Positions 10,666 through 21,387 are shown, counted from the first letter of the stretch. The stretch is 64,000 bases of DNA from Auriscalpium vulgare (GCA_019915015.1 JAHBBC010000027.1:62001-126000); one strand, 5' to 3'. The notes: generated by a model from the sequence alone, not told the origin. Numbers and translations are program-made.

Positions 10666-11599
10666 AAGTGATTTGTATGCTGTTGAGTAGATTGATAGTG
10701 AAATCTACATGCATCTAAGCACTTTACTAGGCAATTACACAAAGCACTACCCATTTCCCTACTATTATAGGACTTAGTACTACTACAAAGCTCCCCACAG
10801 TTGAACATGTTGCCCTTAGTGTAGCTCACATTACATTCGTGTCAGCGTCGCTATCACGCAAACGTCTGAATCATACAGCTTCAATGAGAGCCAAAAGCGC
10901 TACAGCATTTCGGATGCGGTAGGGTTGTATTGGGTGTCAACGGTGTACATCACCGACGTCCTCGGCACCACCAACTGGCGCGCCATCGTCGAAGCCCTCA
11001 CGAGGGCCTTGAGGAGGCTCGGCACCGGCCCCAGCGGCGGGCGGCCGCTCAGCGCCACCGAGAGTGTCCTCGTCCAGGTGGGTCCCCTCCGTCTCTACCA
11101 TGCAGGGCACATGCTGATGCGGTACAGTAAAACCGCGGGCCGAAGCCGGCCCGCCAGCCCCCACTGAGCGTCCGGATGGTGGAGGACGGCGGAGCAAGCG
11201 GGCGGTGGGGTGCATGTGCTGAAAATATTCTTGGTTCGCGTTTGTTGTTACGCCTACTTGTGTTCACAGACCCCCCAAATGTGCCATGATACCAGTACCC
11301 ACGGATCCATGCTGGAGATGTGATGCTTGAATACATGCCTTGTTGTGTTGCACGCATTATCGGATGGTTTTCAAGCCTGAAAAAAGGTCTGCTGCGTGCG
11401 GCAGCTACCTTACTTGTTGCAAGAATGGATTGTCAGGTCGGCTGCGCCTCATCGATTCACGATAAACATGCAAATGCCACGGGGAGATGACTACGTCTCA
11501 GCGCTGACGCGCCCAACCAATTGTCCCCTATAGTAGGAGACAATGAGGTTAGCGAGCTTGACAGTGTTAAATGCTCGACAGGATGGATTAAGTACGACG

Positions 11600-12070
11600 G
11601 CACTTTTCACACCCCCGGTAGCTTGTTTTCATGCCAGTGGAGCGCAGCCAAACTATGTAGGCAACAGGTGTCCACCGCATCGACCCTATTTGTCCGTCGC
11701 GGACGGACGGTTCGCGGCACCCCCTGTGCGAACACGTGACCTGTATGGGGTGGTCAGGGAGCGTCCGTCCAGGACGGACAGCTCCACCCCTTGATAGCGA
11801 CCTTGGCATATTGTTCGATGCTCAACTACGACAGCAGTGTTTACGCGCCACATCAGGGGAAGCCTGTTTCACGCCGGTGGGCAAGAAGTGTCCAATCCTC
11901 AGGGTGTCCGTACAGACGGCTCGTGCCTCTCCTGGCCAATCACGTGACCTGCATGAGGTGTCCCGCCTGAACCAGCTGCCAACGATGAAGTTGTCATGTT
12001 GCTCGGCTGGCGTGAACCACTTTGTGGGCAGGCGCGCACGTGTCCGTCCGGGACGGACGCAACCTGGTGT
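11600..12070 (+). repeat. CACGTG / GTCCGTCC modules, left arm
   Basis: Diverged copies of a roughly 200 bp module. Recognisable pieces are GGAGCGCAGCCAAA, CACGTGACCTG (11734 and 11943) and the palindrome GTCCGTCCGGGACGGAC or variants (11693, 11764, 12042). CCCTTGATAGCGACCTT and TGTTTACGCGCCA are also shared. The same pieces occur in reverse order on the opposite strand at 13960-14400, so the two regions form imperfect inverted arms around the F-box gene. The palindrome is also the hallmark of type B minisatellite units. Confidence 0.65.
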
Positions 12071-12247
12071 CAGGGTTGGGCATGGTACCCTGACACAGGG
12101 TCACTGCGACAGGGTCGGTGACAAGCCTGCGTCAGGGTCGGTCATAGCCCTGCAGCAGGGCCAACATGTATAGTATATGATAGGCGATAGATTATTGATG
12201 GCATCACCAATGTCTCATTCGCCTGGACATACCGGGAAAGCAGCTCG

Positions 12248-12255
12248 TATAAAAG
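12248..12255 (+). promoter_or_regulatory. TATA box of the F-box gene
   Basis: TATAAAAG, a consensus TATA box, lies 122 bp before the ATG at 12370. Spacing and strand fit the F-box gene. The sequence between 12071 and 12247 contains short GGGTCNGT-like repeats but no coding signal. Confidence 0.6.
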
Positions 12256-12369
12256 GGCTGTGACCAGGTTTTCCTCTGGTGCAGCCTTTGAAAGCCCCAG
12301 TCTTGGTAGGTCTTCAAAGTCTAAGGCCCTTGCATTGATGATGCTAACGAAGTGGAGTAGTGATCAAGG

Positions 12370-13738
12370 ATGCCCTCACGTCTGGCAGCAGAAACATTGG
12401 GAGAAATATTCCTACACTTGAAGGCAATCGTGAAACATTCACGGAGTGGAAGTTGGACGGTCGTCTTGCTGGTGTGCCAGGATTGGAATCACGTTGCCGT
12501 CAATTTGCCTGCGCTGTGGGTCACAATCTACACCCGACATGGCCCGGGTCCTGTGGCAAAGTACCTCGAGAGGACGCGTCGCGCACCGATCACCCTGGTC
12601 GTGCGGCCAGTCACACTGTGCCGCACATTATCGAAGCAGATGGTCAAAACAATCTTGGCTTGCCAGGACCGCTTGGAAGGCCTCAATTTCTTTGTGACTG
12701 ATGATACTCGCGCCTTGTGGAGTGATCTTTCGAAGGAGGTTCTTGCCGGGCCATTGAAGTCACTTGCAATCTCCAACCATCCGGTGTACGCGGTGGACTT
12801 GCGCATGCCGGAAGTACTGCGGTTCTGCGGCGCCTTCGCTGGCCTGACGAACCTTGCAGTGCGAATTCACCTTCTGCCCGGAGGCACCCAACCAACCATC
12901 ACCTTGCCGAAACTGGAGAACCTGACTATTTGGGGGGAGTCCATGGGGGAGGCTACAACGCTCATCTCACACATCCATCACCCATCCAACTGTCAACGTG
13001 CCTTTATGTGGTTCCCCAACGATTGGCCAGAGGCCTACCCAGCGATATCAGAGGAGGCGTTCATCCGGCTCATGGTGAATCCCCCCACTGGAATGGGACA
13101 GGTGGGGTTCAGGTTATATTTTGCAATTCATTCAATGAAGGGTTGAACATCTTTTACAGGAGAATGTCGAAGACATTGCCTACGATGCTTGTATTGAAAA
13201 ATGGGAGGGCCACCTGAGGATCCATATAATCGCGCGCACGCACTGTGACGAGGTTAAGGCCTGCTACATCACTGTCCCTTGGCGCCTCGCGCTGAGTCGT
13301 CATCTTGCCCAGGCTGCTGTCCCTGCGATGTCCGGGCTCAAGATAGAGCGGCTGCTTTACTCAGTAGGCGACACGTCGGCCGATGAAGATGTGTGGAGGG
13401 AATGGCTGGCATCGGCCCACCACCTGTACGAGGTGACGGTCGACGGACACAACGCGCTGGCCTTCTGTCAGGCGATGAGTAAGGCGCCTGTGGATGGGTC
13501 GTACCTGCCCAGCCTGCACACGTTGAATATTGACGAGGTGAACTTCATGAACTCCCCGACTGCGACATTCCCCCAGGATGTCGAGATGTGGAGGACGAGT
13601 CGGGATCGGGCTGCATTTTTGGTCATGCTTTCGTGTTGCAGGATGACAAAAGGGATACTCGCGGCGTGGGAGGAGGGAGCTCCAGGGCTAAAGATAAAGA
13701 GGTGGAGCTGTACGGTTGTTAAGGTGAAGGTGGCTTAG
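12370..13738 (+). CDS. F-box domain protein
   Basis: Exons 12370-13101 and 13160-13738 join in phase 0 through a 58 bp intron (donor gtgggg, acceptor acag), giving 436 aa. The N-terminus holds an F-box typical of Agaricomycetes: RLAAETLGEIFLHL, then VLLVCQDWNHVAVNLPALW. The rest is a Leu-rich, weakly repetitive region (SLAISNHPVYAVDLRMPEVL, TLPKLENLTIWGES) as in the substrate-recognition part of these proteins. By family it should act as a substrate adaptor of an SCF ubiquitin ligase; the target cannot be told. The gene is intact, has its own TATA box, and lies between inverted repeat arms, which suggests it may have been carried or duplicated with them. Confidence 0.75.
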
Positions 13739-13959
13739 GTACAAGTTGTTTAAGTCCTGTTTCAAACAAGTGTTATCGCACCATCATGTCATGCAGGATG
13801 AACGTCGAGGACGGACCGCGCAGCGCGCGGCGAGATATAAACATAGCGCAGAGAGGAATGTAAACGGGCCTGAAACATCACAATAGTGAGACACCTACCA
13901 GGCAGGGCAAATTAAGGTATTCCGCCACCATAATTCGCTATTGCAACACCTCGAAAGCG

Positions 13960-14400
13960 GTGGTTGTTGCTAAGGTGGGGGTTTGGGAATGCGACATTGG
14001 ACGGGTTGTTGAGGTCGCTCTGAGGGGATGGGCGCGTCCGTCCGGGACGGACGCTCGCAGACCGCCCCATGCAAGTCACGTGATTTTGCAGGAGAGCCGC
14101 GTCCGACGTCGCGTCGCGCGACCGTCTGCCCACATAATTTTGGCTGCGCTCCACCGGCATGATAACAAACTACCTGATATGGCGCGTAAACAGGGCTTCG
14201 AGGATTTCAGAATTTGTCAAGGTCGCTATCAAGGGTTGGGAGTGTGCGCGTCCGGCCAGGACGGACACTCCCAGGCCACCTCTTACAGGTCACGTGATTG
14301 CGTAGGAGTGCCGCGCGGCGTCCGCGGCCGTCCGTCCGCGACGGGCCCTTGCGGTTGTCTTAGTCGGTTGTCTCGGGCCGCCTGGGCGAGAACAAGCCGG
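13960..14400 (-). repeat. CACGTG / GTCCGTCC modules, right arm
   Basis: On the minus strand this region repeats the order of motifs seen at 11600-12070: GTCCGTC with GCGGACGGAC (14328-14345), CACGTGACCTG (about 14282-14292), CCCTTGATAGCGACCTT, TGTTTACGCGCCA, GGAGCGCAGCCAAA, CACGTGACTTGCATGGGG, then the palindrome at 14036-14052. The arms are clearly homologous but diverged and contain indels. The gap 13739-13959, 3' of the F-box gene, has no gene I can support. Confidence 0.65.
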
Positions 14401-14592
14401 CATGGGAAGGAGTCTGCGAGCTTGCGCCAGTCCGCCTCTCGTACCGCGCCCACCACCGCTGCAGCCTCCACCACCAAGCACCCTGCACACCAGCATCCGA
14501 TGCGCTTGAACAGGACCGAGCCCAGTTGGAAGCGAGAGGCTCGCAAGCTGAAGCAGCGAGAGGAGACGGCCATAAGATGGTGGGTCCTATGA

Positions 14593-14979
14593 GCACTCGC
14601 CCGTCGCAGATCGCTCACAGCGTGGAGCAGGGGCGCGCCAGCCTCCGGATGTGTCTGGAAGAACGGCGGGATTGCGTGGGATCCTGACCGGGCGGCATTG
14701 CTGCGGAAGAAGCGGGGCACGAGCGAGAGGGGAGTATTTGGTGGGCCACTGAGGGCCCCTGCGGGGCCTCCACCCGTCACCGACCAGATGGTCCGCAACG
14801 CGATTGCTGCTGTCTCGGGGTGGAATGGCTGGGATGGCGAGCCCTGGGGCGTCTCGGGGGTGGGCAATGGCGGGGAAGGGGACGCCTGGGGCGGCTCGGG
14901 GTGGAATGGCTGGCATGACGACGTCTGGGGCGGTGGGTTTGCCGGCGTTGACGAGTCCTCGTCCTCGGGGAGTGGATGA
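14593..14979 (+). CDS. Doubtful Gly/Trp-rich ORF
   Basis: A plus-strand frame open from 14593 reads WKNGGIAWDPDRAALLRKKR, then a Gly/Trp-rich tail with repeats of SGWNGW and DxWGG, and ends SSSSGSG. The tail is built from a short DNA repeat (CTGGGGCGNCTCGGGG), which also keeps the opposite strand open. It may be the 3' part of a broken gene. From 14980 to 15565 nothing else is supportable. Confidence 0.2.
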   Translation, partial: ALARRRSLTAWSRGAPASGCVWKNGGIAWDPDRAALLRKKRGTSERGVFGGPLRAPAGPPPVTDQMVRNAIAAVSGWNGWDGEPWGVSGVGNGGEGDAWGGSGWNGWHDDVWGGGFAGVDESSSSGSG

Positions 14980-15565
14980 GACGGCCTCCGCAGCGGGCGC
15001 CGCACGTAGCTCCCACCGAATACAGTCGCTGCATCTGTGCCCCCCTCTTGCCCGACGCGTGGCCTTCACTGGCATTTGCAAGTGTTTGCAAGGGCGTCAC
15101 AGGTGGTCCTTCCTTGCCAGACAGATCAGTGCAATGGGGTGTCAATAGACTGTAATATAGGTGTGTCTGTCTACAAAGGAAGATACATAAAACTTTCTAC
15201 ACTTGTCGAGGACGTTCTCTGAAGTCAGTGGCGAGGAGCTTGCGGCCCGAATCGCAGCATGAGGTGCACGCTCCGGTGGATGTCCTTGACGGCAATCGCG
15301 CTTGCCTGCCTGCGGAGGCCCGTTCGGAACTTTCGCGACACCCGGTAAGTACATGAGATGGTTCGGCTCTGACGCTCGCCCGAACGGTGGAAATCACTCC
15401 ACGTACGCGAGGTGGGCGGGGCCAACATAGTCCATTGGAAACGCTGCCGCGCGAGCTTTCACCGGGAGGGTGAAGACGACGCGCACCTGCGCAGCTTGAT
15501 ACCCTACAGCGGCAGCGTTAGCATCTCAGCTGCTCCTGTCAGGGACCGCGGCGTACCTATCGCAG

Positions 15566-16522
15566 TGTGAGCGTCCTGGACGCCCACTGCACGCGCAATT
15601 GCTGTCAGCGGGCCCTGCGCTGTGTGTGTCCGTCCGGGACGGACACTGCCGAGCACAGGCAACACGCTGCGGAGGGTGGCGCACGGCGTGGGCGTCCTGG
15701 ACGCCCACTGCACGCGCAATTGCTGTCTGCGGGCCCTGCGCTGTCTCTGTCAAGGAAAGATGCTGCAGAGCATGCTGCGCAGGCTGGCGCGCGGTGTGGG
15801 CGTCCTGGACGCCCACTGCACGCGCAATTGCTGTCTGCGGGCCCTGCGCTGTGTGTCTCTGTCAAGGAAAGATGCTGCAGAGCATGCTGCGCAGGCTGGC
15901 GCGCGGTGTGGGCGTCCTGGACGCCCACTGCACGCGCAATTGCTGTCTGCGGGCCCTGCGCTGTGTGTCTCTGTCAAGGAAAGATGCTGCCGAGCATGCT
16001 GCGCAGGCTGGCGCGCGGTGTGGGCGTCCTGGACGCCCACTGCACGCGCAATCGCTGTCTGCGGGCCCTGCGCTGTGTGTCTCTGTCAAGGAAAGATGCT
16101 GCCGAGCATGCTGCGCAGGCTGGCGCGCGGTGTGGGCGTCCTGGACGCCCACTGCACGCGCAATTGCTGTCTGCGGGCCCTGCGCTGTGTGTGTCCATCC
16201 GGGACGGACACTGCCGAGCACAGGCAACACGCTGCGGAGGGTGGCACACGGCGTGCGCGTCCTGGACGCCCACTGCACGCGCAATTGCTGTCTGTGGGCC
16301 TTGCGCTGTGTGTCTCTGTCAAGGAAAGATGCTGCAGAGCATGCTGCGCAGGCTGGCGCGCGGTGTGGGCGTCCTGGACGCCCACTGCTGTCTGTGGGCC
16401 CTGCGCTGTGTGTGCTTGTCCAGGACAGATGCTGCAGAGCATGCTGCGCAGGCTGGCATGCGGTGTGGGCGTCCTGGAAGCCCACTGCACGCGCAATTGC
16501 TGTCTGCGAGCTGTGTGCTGCG
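15566..16522. repeat. GC-rich minisatellite array 2
   Basis: About nine units of the same family as array 1, again with type A and type B units. One type B palindrome is mutated (TCCATCCGGGACGGA near 16195). The last units and the right flank (AACCCTACTGAACCCTACC, then CATAACCCTAA) match the end of array 1, so the two arrays derive from one segment by duplication. The match stops after one CCCTAA, where array 1 continues into the telomere-like tract. Confidence 0.88.
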
Positions 16523-16655
16523 TGGTGAGTGGAGAGGTTTCACCAACCCTACTGAACCCTACCATGCCCCATAACCCTAAGCGATGGTAGCATAGACCGA
16601 TTCCAAGGTCGCCACCGTCTCGGTAGTGTGGGTGACAAGATTGTCGGAGAGGGGA

Positions 16656-16858
16656 TTACGATTCCTATGAATCGTTGCTTATGTCATCTACATCCAGCTT
16701 TTTTTCGACCCATGCAACGACAGTCTGTGTCGCCTTTTTTGGAAATTCACTCCCACGCTTTGTCCACTCGCGCTTTCAGCTCCCTCACCAGCCTCACGTC
16801 TACTCGGGATGATACACTCACTGTACACATATTGTTGCCTATAAAGCATTCCACACAC
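16656..16858 (-). repeat. 203 bp dispersed repeat with terminal hairpin, right copy
   Basis: Inverted relative to 9694-9896. The stem-loop ACGATTC-CTAT-GAATCGT is at 16658-16675 and homology stops 2 bp beyond it. The repeat supplies the last 36 or so codons and stop of the minus-strand gene ending at 16747. A diverged third copy of the hairpin end is at about 63760-63836. Confidence 0.8.
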
Positions 16859-17841
16859 ACAGTAATATTACTAGGATTGAGCGTATAGAACAGCAGAGCG
16901 TATAGAACAGCACGATTGCTAGCAAGAGATGATGACGTCATTCCGGCTATTAAATTGCATTTAAAACCCGAAATGATGTCATTGCTCTTGAGCTCAAACC
17001 GCAGGGCAAAGATGTCAAATAAAGTAGTCTCTGTTACATATTCTTCCAATTTGAGAAGATTATTGAACGTATTGCACCTGGAATCGTACTGCCGCGCTAT
17101 GCGTCGGCCCACTCCCAGCAAGTGCGCGAGGATGCGCAGGAGGTCGGGAAGGGATACGCCAGTGGTCGAGTAGGAGAGGCGATGGACTTCGGACAAGAGG
17201 GCCTCCTCCCCGCCATTCAGGCGCTGGAGCGCGGACGTGCAAGCCTCCATCGCAGCGATAAATTCTGCGTGCACGGTCGCGTCGATGCCCGCGCCGCGAC
17301 CAGTAGGATGAGCGGCCAGGCAGAGCTCGCGGTACTGAGGGACGGACGTACGACCCGACTCGAACGCTGCCCACAGAGCACCCTCGCAAAGGCGGGCGAG
17401 CTGCCGAGCATGATCGTGATTGTTCGGGAAGGTGAAGCCAGCAATGGGGCGAACTGTGAATGTCGGATCGAGTGGAGCGGACGTCGGGGGCGCGATGTTG
17501 CTGATGAGAATACTGCCCCACTCGGCGAAGGCAACACGCGACTCGGGGGACACGGTGAACAACGTCTCGAAGATCGGGCCCGCAATCGCCTGCACCAGAC
17601 GGAGGACGGACGGCTTCGCGGTATTAAAGACTTCGCCCTGGAACAACCCGACACGAGGATGAGCGGCAGTCGCGAGAACAATACGAGGACTTACGTAGAG
17701 GGCGGCTACCTTGCGACCCCACTCTTTGCGAGCCGCGACCAGGGTCTCTACGGGGGCGGTCTCCAAGTCAATGGCAGGGGGCGCGAGGAGTAAGCCGACA
17801 AGGGCGAGTGCGCGCGATTCAAGGGCAAAGGTGGGCGACAT
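16747..17841 (-). CDS. Unknown-family protein B (paralogue of the 18250-19478 gene)
   Basis: A single open frame from ATG 17841 to TGA 16747 gives 364 aa. It contains LESRALALVGLLLAPPAIDL, ARKEWGRKVAALYVSPRIVL and FAEWGSILISNIAPPTSAPL. The neighbouring upstream gene can be aligned by eye in order: a hydrophobic start, a WG/WA-x-VA segment, an EAL..SA segment, a PxYxxxxxxA segment, a long amphipathic helix and a final Leu-rich helix. The last 110 codons run through AT-rich DNA and into the 203 bp dispersed repeat, so the true C-terminus may have been replaced by repeat sequence. No domain recognised. Composition is Ala/Leu-rich and mostly helical. An upstream motif CATCCTCCCCCCAACTGA is shared with gene A. 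Confidence 0.5.
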   Translation of the reverse strand: MSPTFALESRALALVGLLLAPPAIDLETAPVETLVAARKEWGRKVAALYVSPRIVLATAAHPRVGLFQGEVFNTAKPSVLRLVQAIAGPIFETLFTVSPESRVAFAEWGSILISNIAPPTSAPLDPTFTVRPIAGFTFPNNHDHARQLARLCEGALWAAFESGRTSVPQYRELCLAAHPTGRGAGIDATVHAEFIAAMEACTSALQRLNGGEEALLSEVHRLSYSTTGVSLPDLLRILAHLLGVGRRIARQYDSRCNTFNNLLKLEEYVTETTLFDIFALRFELKSNDIISGFKCNLIAGMTSSSLASNRAVLYALLFYTLNPSNITVCVECFIGNNMCTVSVSSRVDVRLVRELKARVDKAWE

Positions 17842-18249
17842 GACAGAAGATGGGCCGCAGGCACCGACCACCCGCGTTTTGTACGCCGTCGGGCACTTGT
17901 TGCGACCCGATGCACCGCGGTTTGGCCGGGGAATGCGCGTCTGAGGACAGGCGCAGATTTCAGTTGGGGGGAGGATGGCCAGTCGCGAGCAACGAGGAGA
18001 AAGATAGGGATTTTCTCGGCGACGGGTGACCAGCCCGTGCAGGGCACACGAGGAACAAGTGGCCAGAAGGGAGCGGGACACGACAAAGTCGGAACCGACC
18101 ACGCGCGACCCATCAGAACACTGTCAAAGACCTCGCGACGCTACGGGTCGCCTACGCAGCGGAGCACAACGATCATTGCTATGATACATTGGGGCCACAG
18201 TCCTGTGCGATTCATGGTGGCCGAAGAGACCATTTACAGAAGGGGTACA

Positions 18250-19478
18250 CTACTCGCGACTGCTCGCGATGTTGCTATCACTATCGCTGCGATAATCCAC
18301 TATCGCCCCAACATCGCTGACCACAACACGTGTCATCACAGCGACATTACCTCCGACACCCCCGATGTCCACGGGATCGCCCTGCATCTGCTCGTCGAAG
18401 TCGAAACCGCCGGCATCGTCGTCAACCGAGCCGACACCATCACCGTCGGGCAAGGCGGGGAGCCCCGACAATACACGATGGCGCACGAAGGTCACCAAGA
18501 GGTTGTTCGTGTAAAGGTCGGGCTCGGTCGGGGCAGCTGGTAAATGGCGCAGAACGTATGCCGCAGTCACTGCGTACTCCAGGAAGAGTCGGATTGCGTG
18601 CTCGAGGGAGAGGCATGGGTCGCGAACGATGGCTAACAGGCAGGGAGCGTCAGCCCAGAGGGCTTGCAAATTGGCGACGTTCTCCGTAGCCCCAGCAAGC
18701 TCCTCGATGGTCTCGCGGTACACGGCCTCGAAACGAGCCAGAAGGCGCGCACCCAGTCCGCTGAGGTTGCGACCGTACTGCGTAGGGGGCGAAATGGGCC
18801 AAGCGGTCGACACGCGGGCGACGTAGTCGGGAAGGAAAGCGGTCCCACCACGCGAGTGGAGAATGGAGAGCGCGGAACATTCCAAGGCCTCTCGGAGGAC
18901 GTACGCGACCCACGTTTGATTGCCCAAGGGACGGTCATCGGGGATGGCGCCATGAAAAATGGCAAGCTTGCGCAAGTACGACGCAACCGAGCACCCGCGT
19001 TTGCGAAACACGACCCAAAAGTTCTCCTCGACCAGTGTTGCGGTCAATCGGACCTTGGGGGCATCAAGCAGGTCGACCCGATCAACAACGGAGGTCCATG
19101 GGTGCAGCTCGGTCGTGGGGAGCGGGGCGGGACGAAGAAAGCGCCCCGCCCACAAACGGAAGCGGTCCTCGATTTCGGGAACGAGGACGATGGTGTTCTC
19201 AAGGATCGGCATGAGGATGCGCTCGGCGAGGGGAATGATCAGCCTGGGGTCGGAGTCGGTGATGGATTCCTATAACCGATGGGAGCGGACGATTAGGGCG
19301 ACAACGGTGCGGGAAAAGGAGGGAATCATACGATGACAGCCAACACCTCTTGCGCCCAACACTCGCGCGACTCGATTGCCTCGGCGGCGGCCGCAAGTGG
19401 GAAGTCCGCGCTGGGGGCCCGACCCAGGTGGTACAGCAAGAGAGTACCGCGACGGTACGTGTGGGGGGACCAGGTCAT
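18250..19478 (-). CDS. Unknown-family protein A
   Basis: Exons 19478-19332 and 19269-18250 join in phase 0 through a 62 bp intron (donor gtatga, acceptor tag), giving 388 aa. Protein-like throughout: RRGTLLLYHLGRAPSADFPL, LAERILMPILENTIVLVPEI, FLPDYVARVSTAWPISPPTQ and LLARFEAVYRETIEELAG. The C-terminus is acidic (GSVDDDAGGFDFDEQMQG). Alanine- and leucine-rich helices suggest an all-alpha fold. It is a diverged tandem paralogue of the gene at 16747-17841, same strand, about 400 bp upstream of it. I do not recognise the family; it could be a lineage-specific host gene or transposon cargo. Confidence 0.55.
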
Positions 19479-20461
19479 GTTGGTGTGTGGGGGTTTTGTA
19501 GGGAGTTTGGTGGGATCGGGCGGGCGGTGCGACGCTACCTGACAACTCATCAAGACGACGCGAGGGAGCTTTTATCAGGAGGAGCTGTCCGGGGATTTGC
19601 CGACTGAGGACAGTCGGTAGCTCAGTTGGGGGGAGGATGATGGGACCCGCCGCGCTACAGGCACCGAAACGGGCCAATCGCACCGCTACAGACGGACACA
19701 CACCCCTGAGACCCCCGTAGGGCGTCGAGGCACCAACACGACCACCATGTGCTACTCCCGAGGCCAGGCGACACAGCTGCAAGAACGAGGCCGTGTAGGG
19801 GAGGCGTACCGTGGAGAGGCGAGACATAGCAGGGCGCGGGTGCACGGACCGTGGGAGAGCTGACGAAGCAGTGGTATATAGATGCAATTCGAGCTCTTGT
19901 ATAGACACTTTTGGACCTCGGGGCCTACACCCGAGACTACACCTTTCATTTCCACAACGTAGCGATCTCCGCTAGACGCAACCGAAACCGACTAGGCCGG
20001 CAAGATGACTTAGGCAGCGGGACGGGACCCGCCATCGGGTCGCACTCTCGCCGCAACACTACGGGCCACGCTGCCCAGACCCAACCGCAGACTGGAGTGA
20101 TACAGTGTGGTAGGGCATTTGTGACTGACATTTATGTTATAGGATAGTGGCTACGGATGGTACGGATGATGACGGTCGGGTCGGGCGGTTGGTGCTACAG
20201 GGCGACGCGCACGGAACTCACGACGGCGGCCGCGAACGGACGAGGACCCCTACCGACACGAGAGGGCGCGTTGTACAACGGTCGGGTAGTGGGGGGCAGA
20301 CAGGCTAAGAAGAGAGGTCAGGACCCGTGGGGTCCTGAGTGGTTTTGTTCGGATCACGGTCGCGATGTTAGTTCCTTCCTCCGATCCACCACCTCTTGGG
20401 CCAGCGGTTGGCTGCTCGCTCCCTCCATTTCTATTGACGTTCCCCGGGCCTTCCCCAGGGT
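19479..20461. other. Upstream region of gene A, no supported gene
   Basis: Near 19613-19640 the top strand has AGCTCAGTTGGGGGGAGGAT, matching a site near 17955-17976 upstream of gene B; on the minus strand both precede the paralogous genes at similar distance. A further minus-strand ORF (19908-19270) overlaps gene A in another frame and I do not accept it. Short ORFs at 20.1-20.5 kb show no domain. Confidence 0.5.
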
Positions 20462-21056
20462 TCATCTCATCACCGCGGGATGAGGGAGTGCATCCGGAGG
20501 TATCGCCTCAGGCAGTACCGCGGGGGCAGAGCCACTCGTCGTCATTGGCACCGAGTTGCTCGTCGCGACAGGCGCAGAGCTGCTCGTAGCGGGGCCTCCA
20601 GGCCGACTTCCCCTTCCCTCGGTATGCGAGGTAGAGGTACCAGAGACCCTTGCCACTCGAGACGAGCGGCGAGGTTCTCCAGTGGGTGTGGGTTTCTTGG
20701 GTCCCATGTTTGAAGGGTCGATGTATTCGCTTTCAAATCCGGTGGGATTAAAAAAAGTGTAATGTCGATGCCCTTGTACTTAGGTGATCACGCCTGCAGA
20801 ATTGTACCCACGTATATCGACGTGGGCTGAGTATGATTCGATGGGGCGCGAGTAGTGAAAGTACAAAAGATGTCCTCTCCCAAGGAGAGGACAGATATAT
20901 ATATGCTACCCTTACATAATCCCATCCCATCAATGATCCGAGGCTGTTCCCCAGGAACAGCCTCTTCACCTCAGCCCAGCTCCGAGCGTTGTCTGGAACC
21001 CGCGGTTCCGCATATGCTGGTCGTCCAAGTAGGACGACCGGTCCGAGTACACTACA
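20462..21056 (-). mobile_element. LTR plus start of gag, copy 1 (truncated)
   Basis: On the minus strand a 299 bp putative LTR (21056-20758) begins TGTAGTGTACTC and ends CATTACA. It contains a TATATATATA box, the palindrome GGCTGTTCC..GGAACAGCC and a small CTCTCCTTGGGAGAG stem. It is followed by a leader and an ORF starting MGPKKPTPTGEPRRSSRVAR, which breaks off at 20462. It is about 93 percent identical to 22139-22731. Because both copies continue past the LTR into the gag start, they are two 5' ends and not the two LTRs of one element. Confidence 0.6.
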
Positions 21057-21387
21057 TCGATGGTGCGGACGACAGCGATAGCGAGTCAGAGGCAACAGAG
21101 GGTTCTGTCTTGCACAGCTCTGATGACGAAGATGTGCTTGATTGATAGTAGCTGCATAGTGTACTATGTATTTGGGGTCGTAACTTTGTAATTGTGGGCT
21201 GTAAATTTTAGCTGCATGTCTGGTTCCCATTTGCGAGGGAGGAAAAACAACATATGTCCACAGAGCTGACTTAGAGAAATTTTTGTGCCGAGGATTTCAC
21301 TATAGTGATGTGGGACTGGACTTAGAGATTTCAGCCGTGCGCCTTGAACACTTTAGTCGTAGAGTCAAATTCACTTAGCAATTATTT

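Noticed and set aside
10203..10718. ORF encoding a 24-residue repeat (ITTPASDFYTVTGPRSN)
   Set aside because: Product of a 72 bp satellite whose length is a multiple of three; the neighbouring subfamily with the same period is not open in that frame.
14283..15005. 240-codon minus-strand Pro-rich ORF
   Set aside because: Opposite strand of a short GC-rich repeat and of the inverted module; no domain and no splice context.
9694..16858. Helitron bounded by hairpin ends
   Set aside because: The hairpin is at the very edge with AA after it; no CTRR end, no TC start and no Rep/helicase ORF was found.
19270..19908. 212-codon minus ORF upstream of gene A
   Set aside because: Overlaps the spliced exon 1 of gene A in another frame; composition is not protein-like and there is no continuation.
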